Positions 26,290 through 36,104 are shown, counted from the first letter of the stretch. The stretch: DNA of 64,000 nucleotides from JBCAXA01 sp038534295 (GCA_038534295.1 JBCAXA010000001.1:124001-188000), one strand, 5' to 3'. Numbers and translations are program-made. The notes: generated by a model from the letters alone, not told the origin.

Positions 26290-27525
26290 ATGTATCGCGA
26301 ATCCAAACTGCACATACCGCAGCCAACGGCCCGACCGGGTGACGAGCCGGACTTCAGTTATCTCAACCTTTCGCCCGCCGGCGCACTGAGTCGGCCCAGC
26401 GTCGATACCCGGGCGCGCGACGTCGAACACCTGTCGGCTCAAATGGTCAGGGTGCTCGATGACGACGGTAAGGCCGTTGGCGAATGGAACCCGCAGCTAC
26501 CCGACGCCGATCTGAAAGAAGCGCTGCGGCTGATGTGTCTGACTCGAGTGTTCGACGAGCGTATGCATCGCATGCAGCGCCAGGGGCGAATTTCGTTTTA
26601 CGTACAGTCGCTCGGTGAAGAAGCGGTGTCGATTGGCCAAGGCATGGCGCTCGAGCACGGCGACATGCTGTTTCCGTCGTACCGCCAGCAGGGACTGTTC
26701 ATCCTGCGCGGCGTCAGCCTGGTCGATTTGATGTCGCAGTGTTTATCCAACACCCACGACATGTGCAAAGGCCGGCAAATGCCGATCATGTATCACTCCG
26801 CCGAAGGCAACGTTTTCTCAGTCTCGGGCAACCTCGCGACCCAGTACCCGCACGCCGTCGGTTGGGCTATGGCTGCAGCGATCAAAGGCGAAAACGATGT
26901 CGCAGCCTCGTGGGTGGGCGACGGCAGTACCGCCGAAGCAGACTTTCACCATGCGCTGACGTTTGCCGCCGTGTATCAGGCGCCGGTCATTCTCAACGTT
27001 GTTAACAATCAGTGGGCTATCTCGACCTTCCAGGGCACCGCTGGCGGCGAACGACGCTCATTCGCATCGCGCGCGCTCGGTTTCGGCGTGCCGGGCATTC
27101 GGGTCGATGGCAACGATTTGCTGGCAGTTTACGACGTTACGCAATGGGCCGCCGAGCGGGCACGCAACGGTCACGGTCCAACGCTGATCGAGCTCGTCAG
27201 CTATCGCGGCGGACCACACTCGACCAGCGACGATCCATCGCGTTACCGGCCGAAAGACGAGTGGTCGGCGTTTCCACTGGGTGACCCGATCGAGCGCCTC
27301 AAAAAGCACCTCATTCAGAACGGCACGTGGAGCGATGCGCAACACGAGACCCTGCTGAATGAACTGAACGACCAAGTGGTTGCGGCGTGGCGCGAGGCCT
27401 TGACCTACGGCACGATGTCCGAGGGTCCGCAGCTCGACGTCGACGAGATGTTCGACGATGTCTACGAGCAGCCGTGTGCCCATCTCGAGCGTCAGCGCGC
27501 CGAACTGAAAGCGCTGGGAGACTGA
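26290..27525 (+). CDS. bkdA1: branched-chain alpha-ketoacid dehydrogenase E1 component, alpha subunit
   Basis: With E1beta this forms the thiamine-diphosphate decarboxylase of the complex that oxidises the ketoacids of valine, leucine and isoleucine. The 411-residue protein has YVQSLGEEAVSIGQGMAL, GRQMPIMYH, the TPP motif GDGSTAEADFHHALTFAAVY ending in NNQWAIS, and the phosphorylation-loop-like SYRGGPHSTSDDPSRYRP. These match the branched-chain rather than pyruvate subgroup. GGAG lies about six bases before the ATG. E1beta follows after five bases. Confidence 0.93.
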   Translation: MYRESKLHIPQPTARPGDEPDFSYLNLSPAGALSRPSVDTRARDVEHLSAQMVRVLDDDGKAVGEWNPQLPDADLKEALRLMCLTRVFDERMHRMQRQGRISFYVQSLGEEAVSIGQGMALEHGDMLFPSYRQQGLFILRGVSLVDLMSQCLSNTHDMCKGRQMPIMYHSAEGNVFSVSGNLATQYPHAVGWAMAAAIKGENDVAASWVGDGSTAEADFHHALTFAAVYQAPVILNVVNNQWAISTFQGTAGGERRSFASRALGFGVPGIRVDGNDLLAVYDVTQWAAERARNGHGPTLIELVSYRGGPHSTSDDPSRYRPKDEWSAFPLGDPIERLKKHLIQNGTWSDAQHETLLNELNDQVVAAWREALTYGTMSEGPQLDVDEMFDDVYEQPCAHLERQRAELKALGD

Positions 27526-27530
27526 TCGCG

Positions 27531-28547
27531 ATGGCACAGATGAATATGATCCAGGCGATCAACTCGGCAATGGACGTGATGCTCGAAAAAGACCCGTCCG
27601 TCGTCATTCTCGGCCAAGACGTTGGCTACTTCGGCGGCGTTTTTCGCTGCACGGATGGGCTGCAGAAAAAGTATGGCGAACATCGCGTGATCGACGCACC
27701 GATCGCGGAAGGCGGCATCGTCGGTTCGGCAATCGGTATTGGCGTGAATGGCTTGCGTCCGGTCGCCGAAATCCAGTTCGCCGACTACATTTACCCGGGT
27801 CTCGATCAAATCGTCTCCGAGCTGGCCCGACTGCGCTATCGCAGCGGCGGCGACTTTTTCTCGCCGGTCACCATTCGCACGCCGTGTGGTGGCGGCATCC
27901 GCGGCGGGCAAACCCATTCGCAGAGTCCGGAAGGCATGTTCACGCATATCTCAGGGATCAAGACAGTCATGCCGTCGAACCCCTACGATGCCAAAGGCCT
28001 TTTGATTGCGTCGATCGAATCCAACGACCCAGTGGTCTTCTTCGAACCGAAACGCATCTACAACGGGCCGTTCGATGGCGATCCCGACAAGCCCGCGGTC
28101 GGCTGGACGACACACCCCAAGGGAGACGTACCGGAGGGTTACTACACGGTGCCATTGAGCCAGGCCGACATCGTTCGGGAAGGCGCCGACATGACCATCG
28201 TGACGTACGGTACGCTCGTGCATGTCGCCGAAGCGGCCGCCGAGGCAGCCGGCGTCGATGCGGAGATCGTCGATGTCCGTACCTTGGCACCGCTGGACGT
28301 CGAGACCCTGGCGCGGTCGGTCGAAAAGACCGGACGATGCCTCGTCGCCCATGAAGCAACCCGCTTCTCGGGCTACGGCGCGGAATTGACCGCCAGTATC
28401 CAGGAGCACTGTTTCTGGCATCTCGAAGCGCCGATCCGGCGCGTGACCGGCTGGGACACGCCCTACCCGCACGCGTTCGAATGGCAATACTTCCCTGGCA
28501 AGAAGCGTCTTAGCGCCGCGATCCGCGAGCTGATGGAGACAAAATGA
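27531..28547 (+). CDS. bkdA2: branched-chain alpha-ketoacid dehydrogenase E1 component, beta subunit
   Basis: This is the transketolase-like beta subunit (338 residues) completing the E1 tetramer. MNMIQAINSAMDVML, VVILGQDVGYFGGVFRCTDGL, IAEGGIVGSAIGIGVNGLRPVAEIQF and PVTIRTPCGGGIRGGQTHSQSPE are strongly typical. The start is ATG at 27531 after CTGGGAG; a longer frame overlaps the alpha gene and is an artefact. The 3' end overlaps the E2 start by four bases. Confidence 0.94.
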   Translation: MAQMNMIQAINSAMDVMLEKDPSVVILGQDVGYFGGVFRCTDGLQKKYGEHRVIDAPIAEGGIVGSAIGIGVNGLRPVAEIQFADYIYPGLDQIVSELARLRYRSGGDFFSPVTIRTPCGGGIRGGQTHSQSPEGMFTHISGIKTVMPSNPYDAKGLLIASIESNDPVVFFEPKRIYNGPFDGDPDKPAVGWTTHPKGDVPEGYYTVPLSQADIVREGADMTIVTYGTLVHVAEAAAEAAGVDAEIVDVRTLAPLDVETLARSVEKTGRCLVAHEATRFSGYGAELTASIQEHCFWHLEAPIRRVTGWDTPYPHAFEWQYFPGKKRLSAAIRELMETK

Positions 28548-29788
28548 GCGAGTACATCTTCAAACTGCCGGATCTCGGCGAAGGCACCGTAGAGGCCGAG
28601 ATTGCCGAGTGGCACATCAAGGTCGGCGACGTGGTCGAGGAAGAGGACACGCTTGGCGCGATGATGACCGACAAAGCTGCGGTCGAGGTCTCGTCACCGG
28701 TTGCCGGACGCGTCATTGCGCTCGCCGGCGAACCCGGCGATGTCATCGCGGTCGGCACGCCGCTCGTGACGTTCGACACAACCGGCAACGCGGCACCGCC
28801 GGTACCGGCCGATGAAGCAACCCAGCCGGTTGCCTCGCACGCGGAGCCGACCGTCGATCCAGCCACCGCAAAGACCGACGAATGGCCGATACCAACGGCG
28901 CAAGCCGCGAGCAGCCGTGTGCAAACATCGCCGGCAATTCGGCGCATGGCGCGCGAAGCCGGCATCGATCTCGCCACCGTTGTCGGTACGGGACCGCGCG
29001 GGCGCATCGTTCGCGAAGACTTCGACAACCACGTTGCCCGCGAGCGCGGCGCGCGCTTGATGCGTGCACCGGCCTCGGTCACCCGCAGTGGCACGGAAGA
29101 AATCAAGGTCATTGGCGTGCGCCGCATGATTGCCGAACGCATGTCGGCCGCCAAACGCAACATTCCGCATTTTTCGTATGTCGAAGAGGTCGATCTCAGC
29201 GCGCTGGAATCGCTGCGCACGCACTTGAATGCCGACGTCGTCGATCGCAGCGACAAATTGACCCCGCTCGCGTTCATTGCCCTCGCACTGATTCGAACGA
29301 TCAACGAATTCCCGCAGGTCAACGCGATCTACGACGCCGAACGCAACACGATAGTGCGCCATTCGGCCGTGCATCTCGGTATTGCGACGCAAACCGACGA
29401 TGGCCTAAAAGTGCCCGTGCTGAAAAACGCCGAACAATACGAATTGCGGAGCATGGCGAAGGCCATTCGCACGGCGTCCAGCGACGCCCGCAACAATCGC
29501 TCCAAACCGCAGGATCTAAGCGGTTCGACAATTACCTTGACCAGTCTCGGCAAGCTAGGCGGAATCGCCTCGACGCCGGTCATTAATGCGCCTGAAGTAG
29601 CGATCATCGGCATCAACAAAGCCGTTGAACGACCGGTCGTTGTCGGCGGTCAGGTCGTCGTGCGCACCATGATGAATCTGTCGTCGTCATTCGACCACCG
29701 CTTCGTCGACGGTTTTGACGCCGCGGCGATGATCCAATCGCTCAAAATGAAGCTCGAGCAGCCGGCGCTGATTTTCGCGAACTTGTGA
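28544..29788 (+). CDS. bkdB: dihydrolipoamide acyltransferase E2 of branched-chain ketoacid dehydrogenase
   Basis: This core subunit moves the acyl group from lipoamide to CoA. It has 414 residues: one lipoyl domain (~3-78, lipoyl-Lys in MMTDKAAVEVSSP), an acidic Pro/Ala linker, a peripheral-subunit-binding domain (~126-160, SPAIRRMAREAGIDLATVVG), and a CoA-acyltransferase domain with the catalytic HRFVDG motif. Only one lipoyl domain is present, as usual for the branched-chain complex. No E3 (lpd) follows, so it must use an E3 encoded elsewhere. Confidence 0.93.
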   Translation: MSEYIFKLPDLGEGTVEAEIAEWHIKVGDVVEEEDTLGAMMTDKAAVEVSSPVAGRVIALAGEPGDVIAVGTPLVTFDTTGNAAPPVPADEATQPVASHAEPTVDPATAKTDEWPIPTAQAASSRVQTSPAIRRMAREAGIDLATVVGTGPRGRIVREDFDNHVARERGARLMRAPASVTRSGTEEIKVIGVRRMIAERMSAAKRNIPHFSYVEEVDLSALESLRTHLNADVVDRSDKLTPLAFIALALIRTINEFPQVNAIYDAERNTIVRHSAVHLGIATQTDDGLKVPVLKNAEQYELRSMAKAIRTASSDARNNRSKPQDLSGSTITLTSLGKLGGIASTPVINAPEVAIIGINKAVERPVVVGGQVVVRTMMNLSSSFDHRFVDGFDAAAMIQSLKMKLEQPALIFANL

Positions 29789-29811
29789 CGGGCGCTGCGT
29801 CGCGCGCCGAA

Positions 29812-30948
29812 TTAGTAACCTGCTTGAGTCGTCGCGACGAGATAGTTGACGACGGCGCGCAAGGCTTCTTCTTGCGACTTGCCTTCGGCGCGGGCCGCTT
29901 CGAACGCTTCGATTTGGCGATGGGCGCTCGTACCGGCGTGGAGAATCTTGGGTAACCGGGCGATCTCCGCCTCGCAGTCGAAGGCTTTCGCGTCTTCGGC
30001 AATGAGCTCGAGGATCTCGCCGAGAATGACATCGAAGTCGATGACCTGACCTTTCGCCAGATCGATCAGACCTTCATCGAAGCTGTAGCGCATGGCTCGC
30101 CAACGGTTCTCGTTAATCAGCATTTGCGTGTACGTGCGCCAGCGCTGGTTGTCCAACCGCAAGCGATACAACATGCGTAAGAGGCAAACGATCAGTGCCG
30201 CGATGGCGATCGCATCATCGAGACGCGTGCACACGTCCATGACGCGTGTCTCGAGCGTCGGGTAGCGCGCACTCGGTCGGAGATCCCACCAAATCTTGCT
30301 CGAATCTTGAATGAGCTTCGCGTCGATCAAAATCTGCACGTGCCGCTGATACTCCGCGTAGCTCGAAAAACGTTCCGGCAACCCAGTCCGCGGTAACGCG
30401 TCAAACACCGTCAGTCGATACGACTTGAGCCCGGTGTTCTCGCCGTTCCAAAAGGGTGACGATGTCGATAGAGCCAGCAAATGCGGCAAGAAATAGCCGA
30501 GTTGGTTCATCAGATCGATGCGCAGCTCGTCGTCGTCGATGCCGACATGGACGTGCATACCGCTGATTAACATACGCCGAGCCGCGGCCTGCATCTCCAG
30601 CGCCAGCTCCTGATAGCGCTCGCGCGGAGTGGTCTTCTGCGATTCCCACCGTGCAAATGGATGACTGGATGCGGCGATCGGCGCGAGGTCGTACTTTTCG
30701 GCGACCTCGACAACGGTACTGCGCAGGCAGGCGAGATCTTGACGCGCCTCTTTGAGATTGGCGCAAACGCGGGTTCCGATCTCGATCTGGCAACGCATGT
30801 ATTCCGGACTGACCTGACCCGAACAGCGCTTTTCGCATTCGGCGAAAATCTCCTCGGGCGGATCGGTTGCGAGATCGCCGGTTGCCCGATCCACGAGCAG
30901 GTACTCCTCTTCGATCCCCAGCGTAAATGGCGGTTCTGATAAGGACAT
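29812..30948 (-). CDS. YbdK-type carboxylate-amine ligase (GCS2 family)
   Basis: This 378-residue ATP-dependent ligase-like protein is related to plant-type glutamate-cysteine ligase. FTLGIEEEYLLVD at the N-terminus, ASSHPFARWESQ, MLISGMHVHVGI, TSSPFWNGENTGLKSYR and WWDLRPSARYPTLETRVMD are the family's active-site stations. E. coli YbdK has weak glutamate-cysteine ligase activity, and the true product of most members is unknown. I start at 30948, seven bases after GGTGGGG; a longer frame enters the neighbour. It lies four bases after the N-formylglutamate amidohydrolase gene. Confidence 0.88.
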   Translation of the reverse strand: MSLSEPPFTLGIEEEYLLVDRATGDLATDPPEEIFAECEKRCSGQVSPEYMRCQIEIGTRVCANLKEARQDLACLRSTVVEVAEKYDLAPIAASSHPFARWESQKTTPRERYQELALEMQAAARRMLISGMHVHVGIDDDELRIDLMNQLGYFLPHLLALSTSSPFWNGENTGLKSYRLTVFDALPRTGLPERFSSYAEYQRHVQILIDAKLIQDSSKIWWDLRPSARYPTLETRVMDVCTRLDDAIAIAALIVCLLRMLYRLRLDNQRWRTYTQMLINENRWRAMRYSFDEGLIDLAKGQVIDFDVILGEILELIAEDAKAFDCEAEIARLPKILHAGTSAHRQIEAFEAARAEGKSQEEALRAVVNYLVATTQAGY

Positions 30949-30952
30949 GCGA

Positions 30953-31801
30953 TTACCCCACCTGCGCTGCCGCACGCAGCGTTTTTTGTCGTTCGAATTC
31001 TGCCGGCCGCGGCGCATAGTTCGCTGGCTCATCCAGCGCTTTGGCGAGAACTCTCGCCAACCGCTCCGCCCACGCCGAGATGCCGGTGGCTGTCGCCAGA
31101 TGGTCCTGACGAATCTCCAACGCGACGTGCGCCCGGTCCGCTGCCTCACCGTGATAATCAACGGTGAAGTCGGCGCTCGAGCGACCTGAGTACGGCACGT
31201 TGTCGCCAACCCTGAGCTCCGGATAAAGGCTGAGCCCGTCGAGCAGCGCCTGCGCGAGACGTTCGTCCTTGTCCCACAAAAGACCGGCGTCCCACGGCCG
31301 ATGGATGCCGTCGAGTACCGGCGTGAAGCTGTGTATAGAAATCAAAATCGCCCGCTGGCCCGCGGTTTCCAACTCGCGCAGCGCCGCAGCAACCGCTTCG
31401 TGGTAGGGCCAATAAATGGCATCAGCGCGGCGTTTGCGATCGGCATGGCTCAGGTCGCAGTTGCCGGTAATTCGGGTGCCGTCGCTAAACGTCAGGAACG
31501 CCGTCGGATCGTCGAGGCTGCGATTGCAGTCGACCACCAACCTCGAGTAATTGCAAAGAACGGCCGGCAAATTCATGGCGGCGGCGAGCTCTTTCGTCAA
31601 CGCGCCGGAACCTAGGTCACAGGCGAGATGCGACGCCAACGCTTCGCGACCTAGGCCCAGATCGCCCAGTTCGGCCGGGATACGCGCGCTTGCATGATCG
31701 CTGACGAGCAGACACGGCCAAGGCGCATCGCCATCGAGCTTTGTGTGTGGAATCGGTTCGCCGGCCTTCAGCAGCGGCTTGGGTTGCGGCACGACGGGCA
31801 C
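30953..31801 (-). CDS. N-formylglutamate amidohydrolase family protein
   Basis: This is a 282-residue zinc hydrolase-like protein. LLVSDHASARIP, the acid/metal region HLACDLGSGALTKELAAAMN, NYSRLVVDCNRSLDDP and ILISIHSFTPVLDG match the N-formylglutamate amidohydrolase fold. True HutG releases glutamate from N-formylglutamate in histidine breakdown, but there are no hut genes here. Pairing with a YbdK-like ligase suggests a synthesis/hydrolysis couple on a glutamyl or peptide-like amide. The two genes look cotranscribed. Confidence 0.82.
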   Translation of the reverse strand: MPVVPQPKPLLKAGEPIPHTKLDGDAPWPCLLVSDHASARIPAELGDLGLGREALASHLACDLGSGALTKELAAAMNLPAVLCNYSRLVVDCNRSLDDPTAFLTFSDGTRITGNCDLSHADRKRRADAIYWPYHEAVAAALRELETAGQRAILISIHSFTPVLDGIHRPWDAGLLWDKDERLAQALLDGLSLYPELRVGDNVPYSGRSSADFTVDYHGEAADRAHVALEIRQDHLATATGISAWAERLARVLAKALDEPANYAPRPAEFERQKTLRAAAQVG

Positions 31802-31888
31802 GGCGTGGCGATTTCCTCGGTCAACGTCACTGTCGCCCGAGTGTAGCGTACGGACTGCGCGCGTCGATACCGCAACCCGGCCGAGCGC

Positions 31889-34800
31889 TCAGGCCGACTG
31901 CTGCTGTTGGTGCTGAACCGCGTTCGGGAACTCCGACAAGGGTTGCGGTTCGTTGATCAAAAATCCCTGGGCGTATTCGACGCCGATGGACTCTAGGGTC
32001 TCGAGAACATCCGGCGACTCGACCCGTTCGGCCACGATGTAAACGCCCAGCGAACGGCCGACCTGACTGATCGCGCTGACCAGCGACTGATCCATGAGGT
32101 CGTGACTGACGTTGGCGATGAACTCGCCATCAATCTTGATGAAATTAATCGGCAGTGTCTTGAGGTAGGCGAACGACGACAGCCCGCTACCGAAATCGTC
32201 CAGTGCAAAAATACAGCCGAGCTCACGCATACGCTGCATAAACTCGGCGACCTGCTGCACGTTACTGATCGCGGCCGTTTCGGTGACGTCAAAACACAGC
32301 GCCTGCTCGGGCAGTTCGAGCTCCGCCATGCGACCGGCGACATAGTCGAGAAAAGCGGCATCGCTCAGCGAGTTACCGGACAGGTTGATCGCAACGGTGT
32401 ATAGCGACACGCCGTCTTTGCCGACCTGATCGGCGACGTCGTCGACCGCCTTGTCGAATACCCAGCGATCCAGCATCGGCATCAGATTGAAGCGTTCGGC
32501 GGCGGGAATAAACTGGCCCGGCGCAATCAAATCACCGACCTCATCGCGCAAACGCAGCAATAATTCATAGTGCTCGCGCGGTTCGCGGCCGGCGAGCGGA
32601 CCAATAGCGACGATGGGCTGGAAGTAGAGTTCGAGACGATTTTGCTCAACGGCGCTGGTGAGCCGATCGGCCCACTGCATTTCGCGGCGAATGGCCGATG
32701 TGTCACCGGATTCGAAGACATGGACACGATTGCAGCCCTCTTCCTTGGCTGCGTGGCACGCAATGTCCGCAGCACTCAGTGCAGCACTTGTGTCCTTGAT
32801 CTCGTTGTCGATGACAACGATGCCGATTGATGCGCGCGCCGAGTGACAGCGGTCCTGCCAATTGAAAACGAATTGCTCGATGGCCCGGCGAATCGACTCG
32901 CCGACTTGATTCGCCCGATCGAGTTCGCAGTTCTGCAGCAGCACGCCGAACTGATCGCCGCCGAGCCGTCCGAGCACGTCCGAGATACGAATCTCGCCCT
33001 GCACGACGTCCGATAGCTGGCGCAGATACTCATCGCCAGCCTTGTGGCCAAGCGTGTCGTTGATGACTTTGAATTGATCGATGTCAATCAACAGCAGTGC
33101 ATGGCTGACGCGCGAATCGCGCACGCTCTCGGCCAGATGAGCCGCCAGGCGGTTCTCGAATTCGCGCCGATTGATGAGTCCGGTCAGTGGATCGTGCGCG
33201 GCTTGGTAAGAAAGCTGACGCGACAAACGGCTGGCCTTGTTCAGTTCATGGAACACCATGACCGCACCGATCACATTTCCAATGCGATCGCGAATCGGCG
33301 CCGTGGAGTCCTGAATTTCGATTGCCTTGCCGCCGTGATCCACCAGGGCCGAGCCTTCCGGCAACGTGATTACGCGGCCCTCGCGCAGGCAACGCAGCAC
33401 CGGGTTGTCGAGCAGTTCACGGGTGTTCGCAGCGACGGCCGTTAGGACTTGATCGACGGTGCGACCGCGGGCGGCGCGTGGCTCCCAGCCGATCAGATCG
33501 GCGGCTACTGGATTCAGGTAGTCGACACAGCCATTGGCGTCGGTCGTGATAACGCCGTCGCCGATGGAATTCAATGTGACCTGCGCGCGCTCTTTCTCTT
33601 CGAAGACACGGGTTTCAGCCAGCTTGCGATCAGTAATATCGGTAATCGTGCCCTCGTGAGCAACGATGACTCCGGCCCGATCGCGCACGGCACGGGCGTT
33701 TTCCAACACGACGATTTGGCTGCCGTCTTTGCGACGCAAGCGCACTTCGAAATTCTTGACGACCATCTCACGGTGCAGCACTTCGACGAATCGCCGCCGA
33801 TCTTCGCCGTTGACGTACAAAGCATCGGTGACGCCCTGCGCCATCAGCTCATCCACCGACTCGAAACCGAGCATGGTCACGAGCGCCGGGTTTGCTGCCG
33901 TGATTCGACCGGCCGGGTTTGAGATATAAACGCCATCGACGACGTTCTCGAACAATCCGCGAAAGCGCTGCTCGCTGTCGCGCAGCGCTTGTTCATCGAG
34001 GTCGCGCTTGACGGCAATGCCGGCCAGACGAACCAAGTTGGCGATCGCATCCAGATCATGCGTGCCTGGCGACTCTGGGTGCTCGAGATACACATCGAGC
34101 GTGCCGTAGACCTGATCATCGGCCGACACGATCGGAAACGACCAGGCCGCCTTTATGCCAAGCCCAACGAGCGCGGCGGCGAAACTGCCCTCCGCCGGCT
34201 CATCGTGTGCAAAATCGTGAATGCTTTGCCGACCAGAGACCGACGCGGTCACCGACGGCACGTCGCTGCGCTCGATACTCAGTGCCGCAAGCAGAGTGCG
34301 AAGCTCGGTCGGCGCGCTGGGCGCGGACGCGAGCCGAATGCCGCTGCGGCTGCGCAACATGACGACACCGCGCGCGCCTGGAATCGCCTGCTCCAAGGTG
34401 CGGCAGATTGCCTTGAGCGTGCTGCCAACTTCGGCGCCGCTCGCGATCAATTCCAGGATGCGGTTTTCGCCGTACGTCAAAAGCTCGCGGCGCTTACGCG
34501 CAGCGATACTCGTGATGCTCGCGCGAATCAGTTGACGCCCGCTTGACGGCAGCCGACTGAAGCGGACCTCGCAAGGAATTTCGTTGCCGTCGGCGTCGAG
34601 ATGCAACCACTCGAACACCGGTTGCTCGCCATCGAGTGCGCGCCGTACGTGACCGCGCTCCTGGCCAAACGACGACGACCCGTCCATTTGGTACTCGGGT
34701 GAGATTCCGGACGGGCCGATCTTCATCAGGCGCTTGCGCGACATGTTGAACAGCCGCGTTGCATGCTCGTTGACATCGACGAATTGATTCTGGTCGACGT

Positions 34801-35383
34801 CGAAAACCAAAATCGCCTCCGGTGCGTTTTCGACCAGCGCGCGATAACGCTCTTCGTTCTCACGCAGCGTTCGGCGCGCTTCGCGCCGCTCGGTGATGTC
34901 GCGGATACAAACGACGAAGTCGTTGCGCGGATCGCCGGCCAGCGGCGAGGCATTGACCTCGGCGACGAAAGCCTTGCCGTCGAGACGCTGAGCGTCAAAC
35001 TCGGCGCGCTGGATTTCGAATTGGGTGTCGTCGAGTCGGGTCAGGCAGGACTCGAGGGCTTTTTCGATGTCGAGACCGGTCGTTACCGGCAGGAGCCGCG
35101 ACAACGGCAAACCAGCCAGTTCCGAGGCATCGCAGCCAAACAGGAAACCGGCGGTTCGATTCGCAAACGTGATGCGCGCAGTCTGATCGAGGGTGATGAC
35201 CGCGTCAGCGACGTTGTCGAAGGCTGCTCGCAGCGCCGAAGGCGCACCGCGCGATTCGGCCTGGTCGGCATCGAGCCGCTCGTAATATTGATCAATCAGC
35301 GCAAGCAGCTTCGGCAGATCGACACTTTGTGTCTTGGGATCTGCGATCGCCTGTCTTAACTGCTCTTCTAGCCGCTGATGCAT
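31889..35383 (-). CDS. multi-PAS/GAF GGDEF-EAL signalling protein
   Basis: This is a cytoplasmic cyclic-di-GMP protein of 1164 residues with no membrane segment. Order: PAS (~50-165), PAS (~178-295), GAF (~305-460), PAS (~470-590), PAS (~600-715), GGDEF (~725-895), EAL (~905-1155). The GGDEF site reads GGDQF (808-812), with Gln in place of the catalytic Glu, so cyclase activity may be lost. The EAL domain keeps ELLLRL and DDFGSGLSSFAYLKTL and may be an active phosphodiesterase. Four PAS domains and a GAF suggest redox, gas or small-molecule sensing. It stands alone. Confidence 0.9.
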   Translation of the reverse strand: MHQRLEEQLRQAIADPKTQSVDLPKLLALIDQYYERLDADQAESRGAPSALRAAFDNVADAVITLDQTARITFANRTAGFLFGCDASELAGLPLSRLLPVTTGLDIEKALESCLTRLDDTQFEIQRAEFDAQRLDGKAFVAEVNASPLAGDPRNDFVVCIRDITERREARRTLRENEERYRALVENAPEAILVFDVDQNQFVDVNEHATRLFNMSRKRLMKIGPSGISPEYQMDGSSSFGQERGHVRRALDGEQPVFEWLHLDADGNEIPCEVRFSRLPSSGRQLIRASITSIAARKRRELLTYGENRILELIASGAEVGSTLKAICRTLEQAIPGARGVVMLRSRSGIRLASAPSAPTELRTLLAALSIERSDVPSVTASVSGRQSIHDFAHDEPAEGSFAAALVGLGIKAAWSFPIVSADDQVYGTLDVYLEHPESPGTHDLDAIANLVRLAGIAVKRDLDEQALRDSEQRFRGLFENVVDGVYISNPAGRITAANPALVTMLGFESVDELMAQGVTDALYVNGEDRRRFVEVLHREMVVKNFEVRLRRKDGSQIVVLENARAVRDRAGVIVAHEGTITDITDRKLAETRVFEEKERAQVTLNSIGDGVITTDANGCVDYLNPVAADLIGWEPRAARGRTVDQVLTAVAANTRELLDNPVLRCLREGRVITLPEGSALVDHGGKAIEIQDSTAPIRDRIGNVIGAVMVFHELNKASRLSRQLSYQAAHDPLTGLINRREFENRLAAHLAESVRDSRVSHALLLIDIDQFKVINDTLGHKAGDEYLRQLSDVVQGEIRISDVLGRLGGDQFGVLLQNCELDRANQVGESIRRAIEQFVFNWQDRCHSARASIGIVVIDNEIKDTSAALSAADIACHAAKEEGCNRVHVFESGDTSAIRREMQWADRLTSAVEQNRLELYFQPIVAIGPLAGREPREHYELLLRLRDEVGDLIAPGQFIPAAERFNLMPMLDRWVFDKAVDDVADQVGKDGVSLYTVAINLSGNSLSDAAFLDYVAGRMAELELPEQALCFDVTETAAISNVQQVAEFMQRMRELGCIFALDDFGSGLSSFAYLKTLPINFIKIDGEFIANVSHDLMDQSLVSAISQVGRSLGVYIVAERVESPDVLETLESIGVEYAQGFLINEPQPLSEFPNAVQHQQQQSA

Positions 35384-35549
35384 GCACCGCTACCGGACCG
35401 GCGGCAGCGTGTTGACACGACCTGCCGGTCACTTTTTGTTAACCGCGAAACTCGGTTGACTATAGCGAGCGCCGACAGCCCGAACTGTGACGAAATTCTA
35501 GGTCTGCAAGGCAGTTAAGGGCGATTCATCGACAATAACGCAGCAACGT

Positions 35550-36104
35550 TCAGCCGCTTTCGTCCGCGGGCAGCGAAATCACCGTTTCTTCGCCCTCGCC
35601 GATGATGACGCCGCTGGGGCTGAGCTTGCGCGGCACATCGCCAACCTGCACGGGTATGGCGAGCAGCCGGGTCGCCGCGTTGTCCGCGCCCGGTACGGTC
35701 GCCGTTACCAGCAAGAACGAGCGCCCCTCAGCGCTGGGGACCACCGTCACGGTCGTGCGGTGGCGAGTCTCGGCGCCCGCTTGCTGGGCGCCGAAATCGA
35801 TACTGGGCGCCTGATTGGCGCCCAACTCGATCGAGTTACGCGTTGCCAAGGTCAGCTGGAGCGGGCCGGCCAGCGGCGTAGACGCGGTGATTTCGATTTC
35901 AGTCGGCTCGCCAACCGCCGGTTTGGATTTGACGTCGTAGTCGAGCTGAATCGGCGCGGTTGGCTTACCGTGTAGGGTCGACACAACGCGTTCGGGCTTC
36001 TCGGCCGGTGCCGCACCAGCGTCGGCGGTGACCTCGGCCTCCGGGTCTGTACCGCAGGCGCTCGCGAGTACCGCGACGATGCAAACGACAAAGCAATGAC
36101 GCAT
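35550..36104 (-). CDS. uncharacterised lipoprotein
   Basis: This protein of 184 residues has a lipoprotein signal (MRHCFVVCIVAVLASAC, lipobox LASAC at Cys17). The rest is acidic, beta-rich and resembles an immunoglobulin-like sandwich (PTEIEITASTPLAGPLQLTLATRN, SFLLVTATVP). I recognise no family. The start at 36104 follows GGGAG and makes a normal lipoprotein leader; a longer frame reads into the neighbour. It lies 25 bases after the lipoprotein metallopeptidase gene and probably is its partner. Confidence 0.6.
   Translation of the reverse strand: MRHCFVVCIVAVLASACGTDPEAEVTADAGAAPAEKPERVVSTLHGKPTAPIQLDYDVKSKPAVGEPTEIEITASTPLAGPLQLTLATRNSIELGANQAPSIDFGAQQAGAETRHRTTVTVVPSAEGRSFLLVTATVPGADNAATRLLAIPVQVGDVPRKLSPSGVIIGEGEETVISLPADESG

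Noticed and set aside
31889..35383. Long plus-strand frames opposite the PAS-GGDEF-EAL gene
   Set aside because: They are antisense shadows; the minus-strand frame has complete domains.
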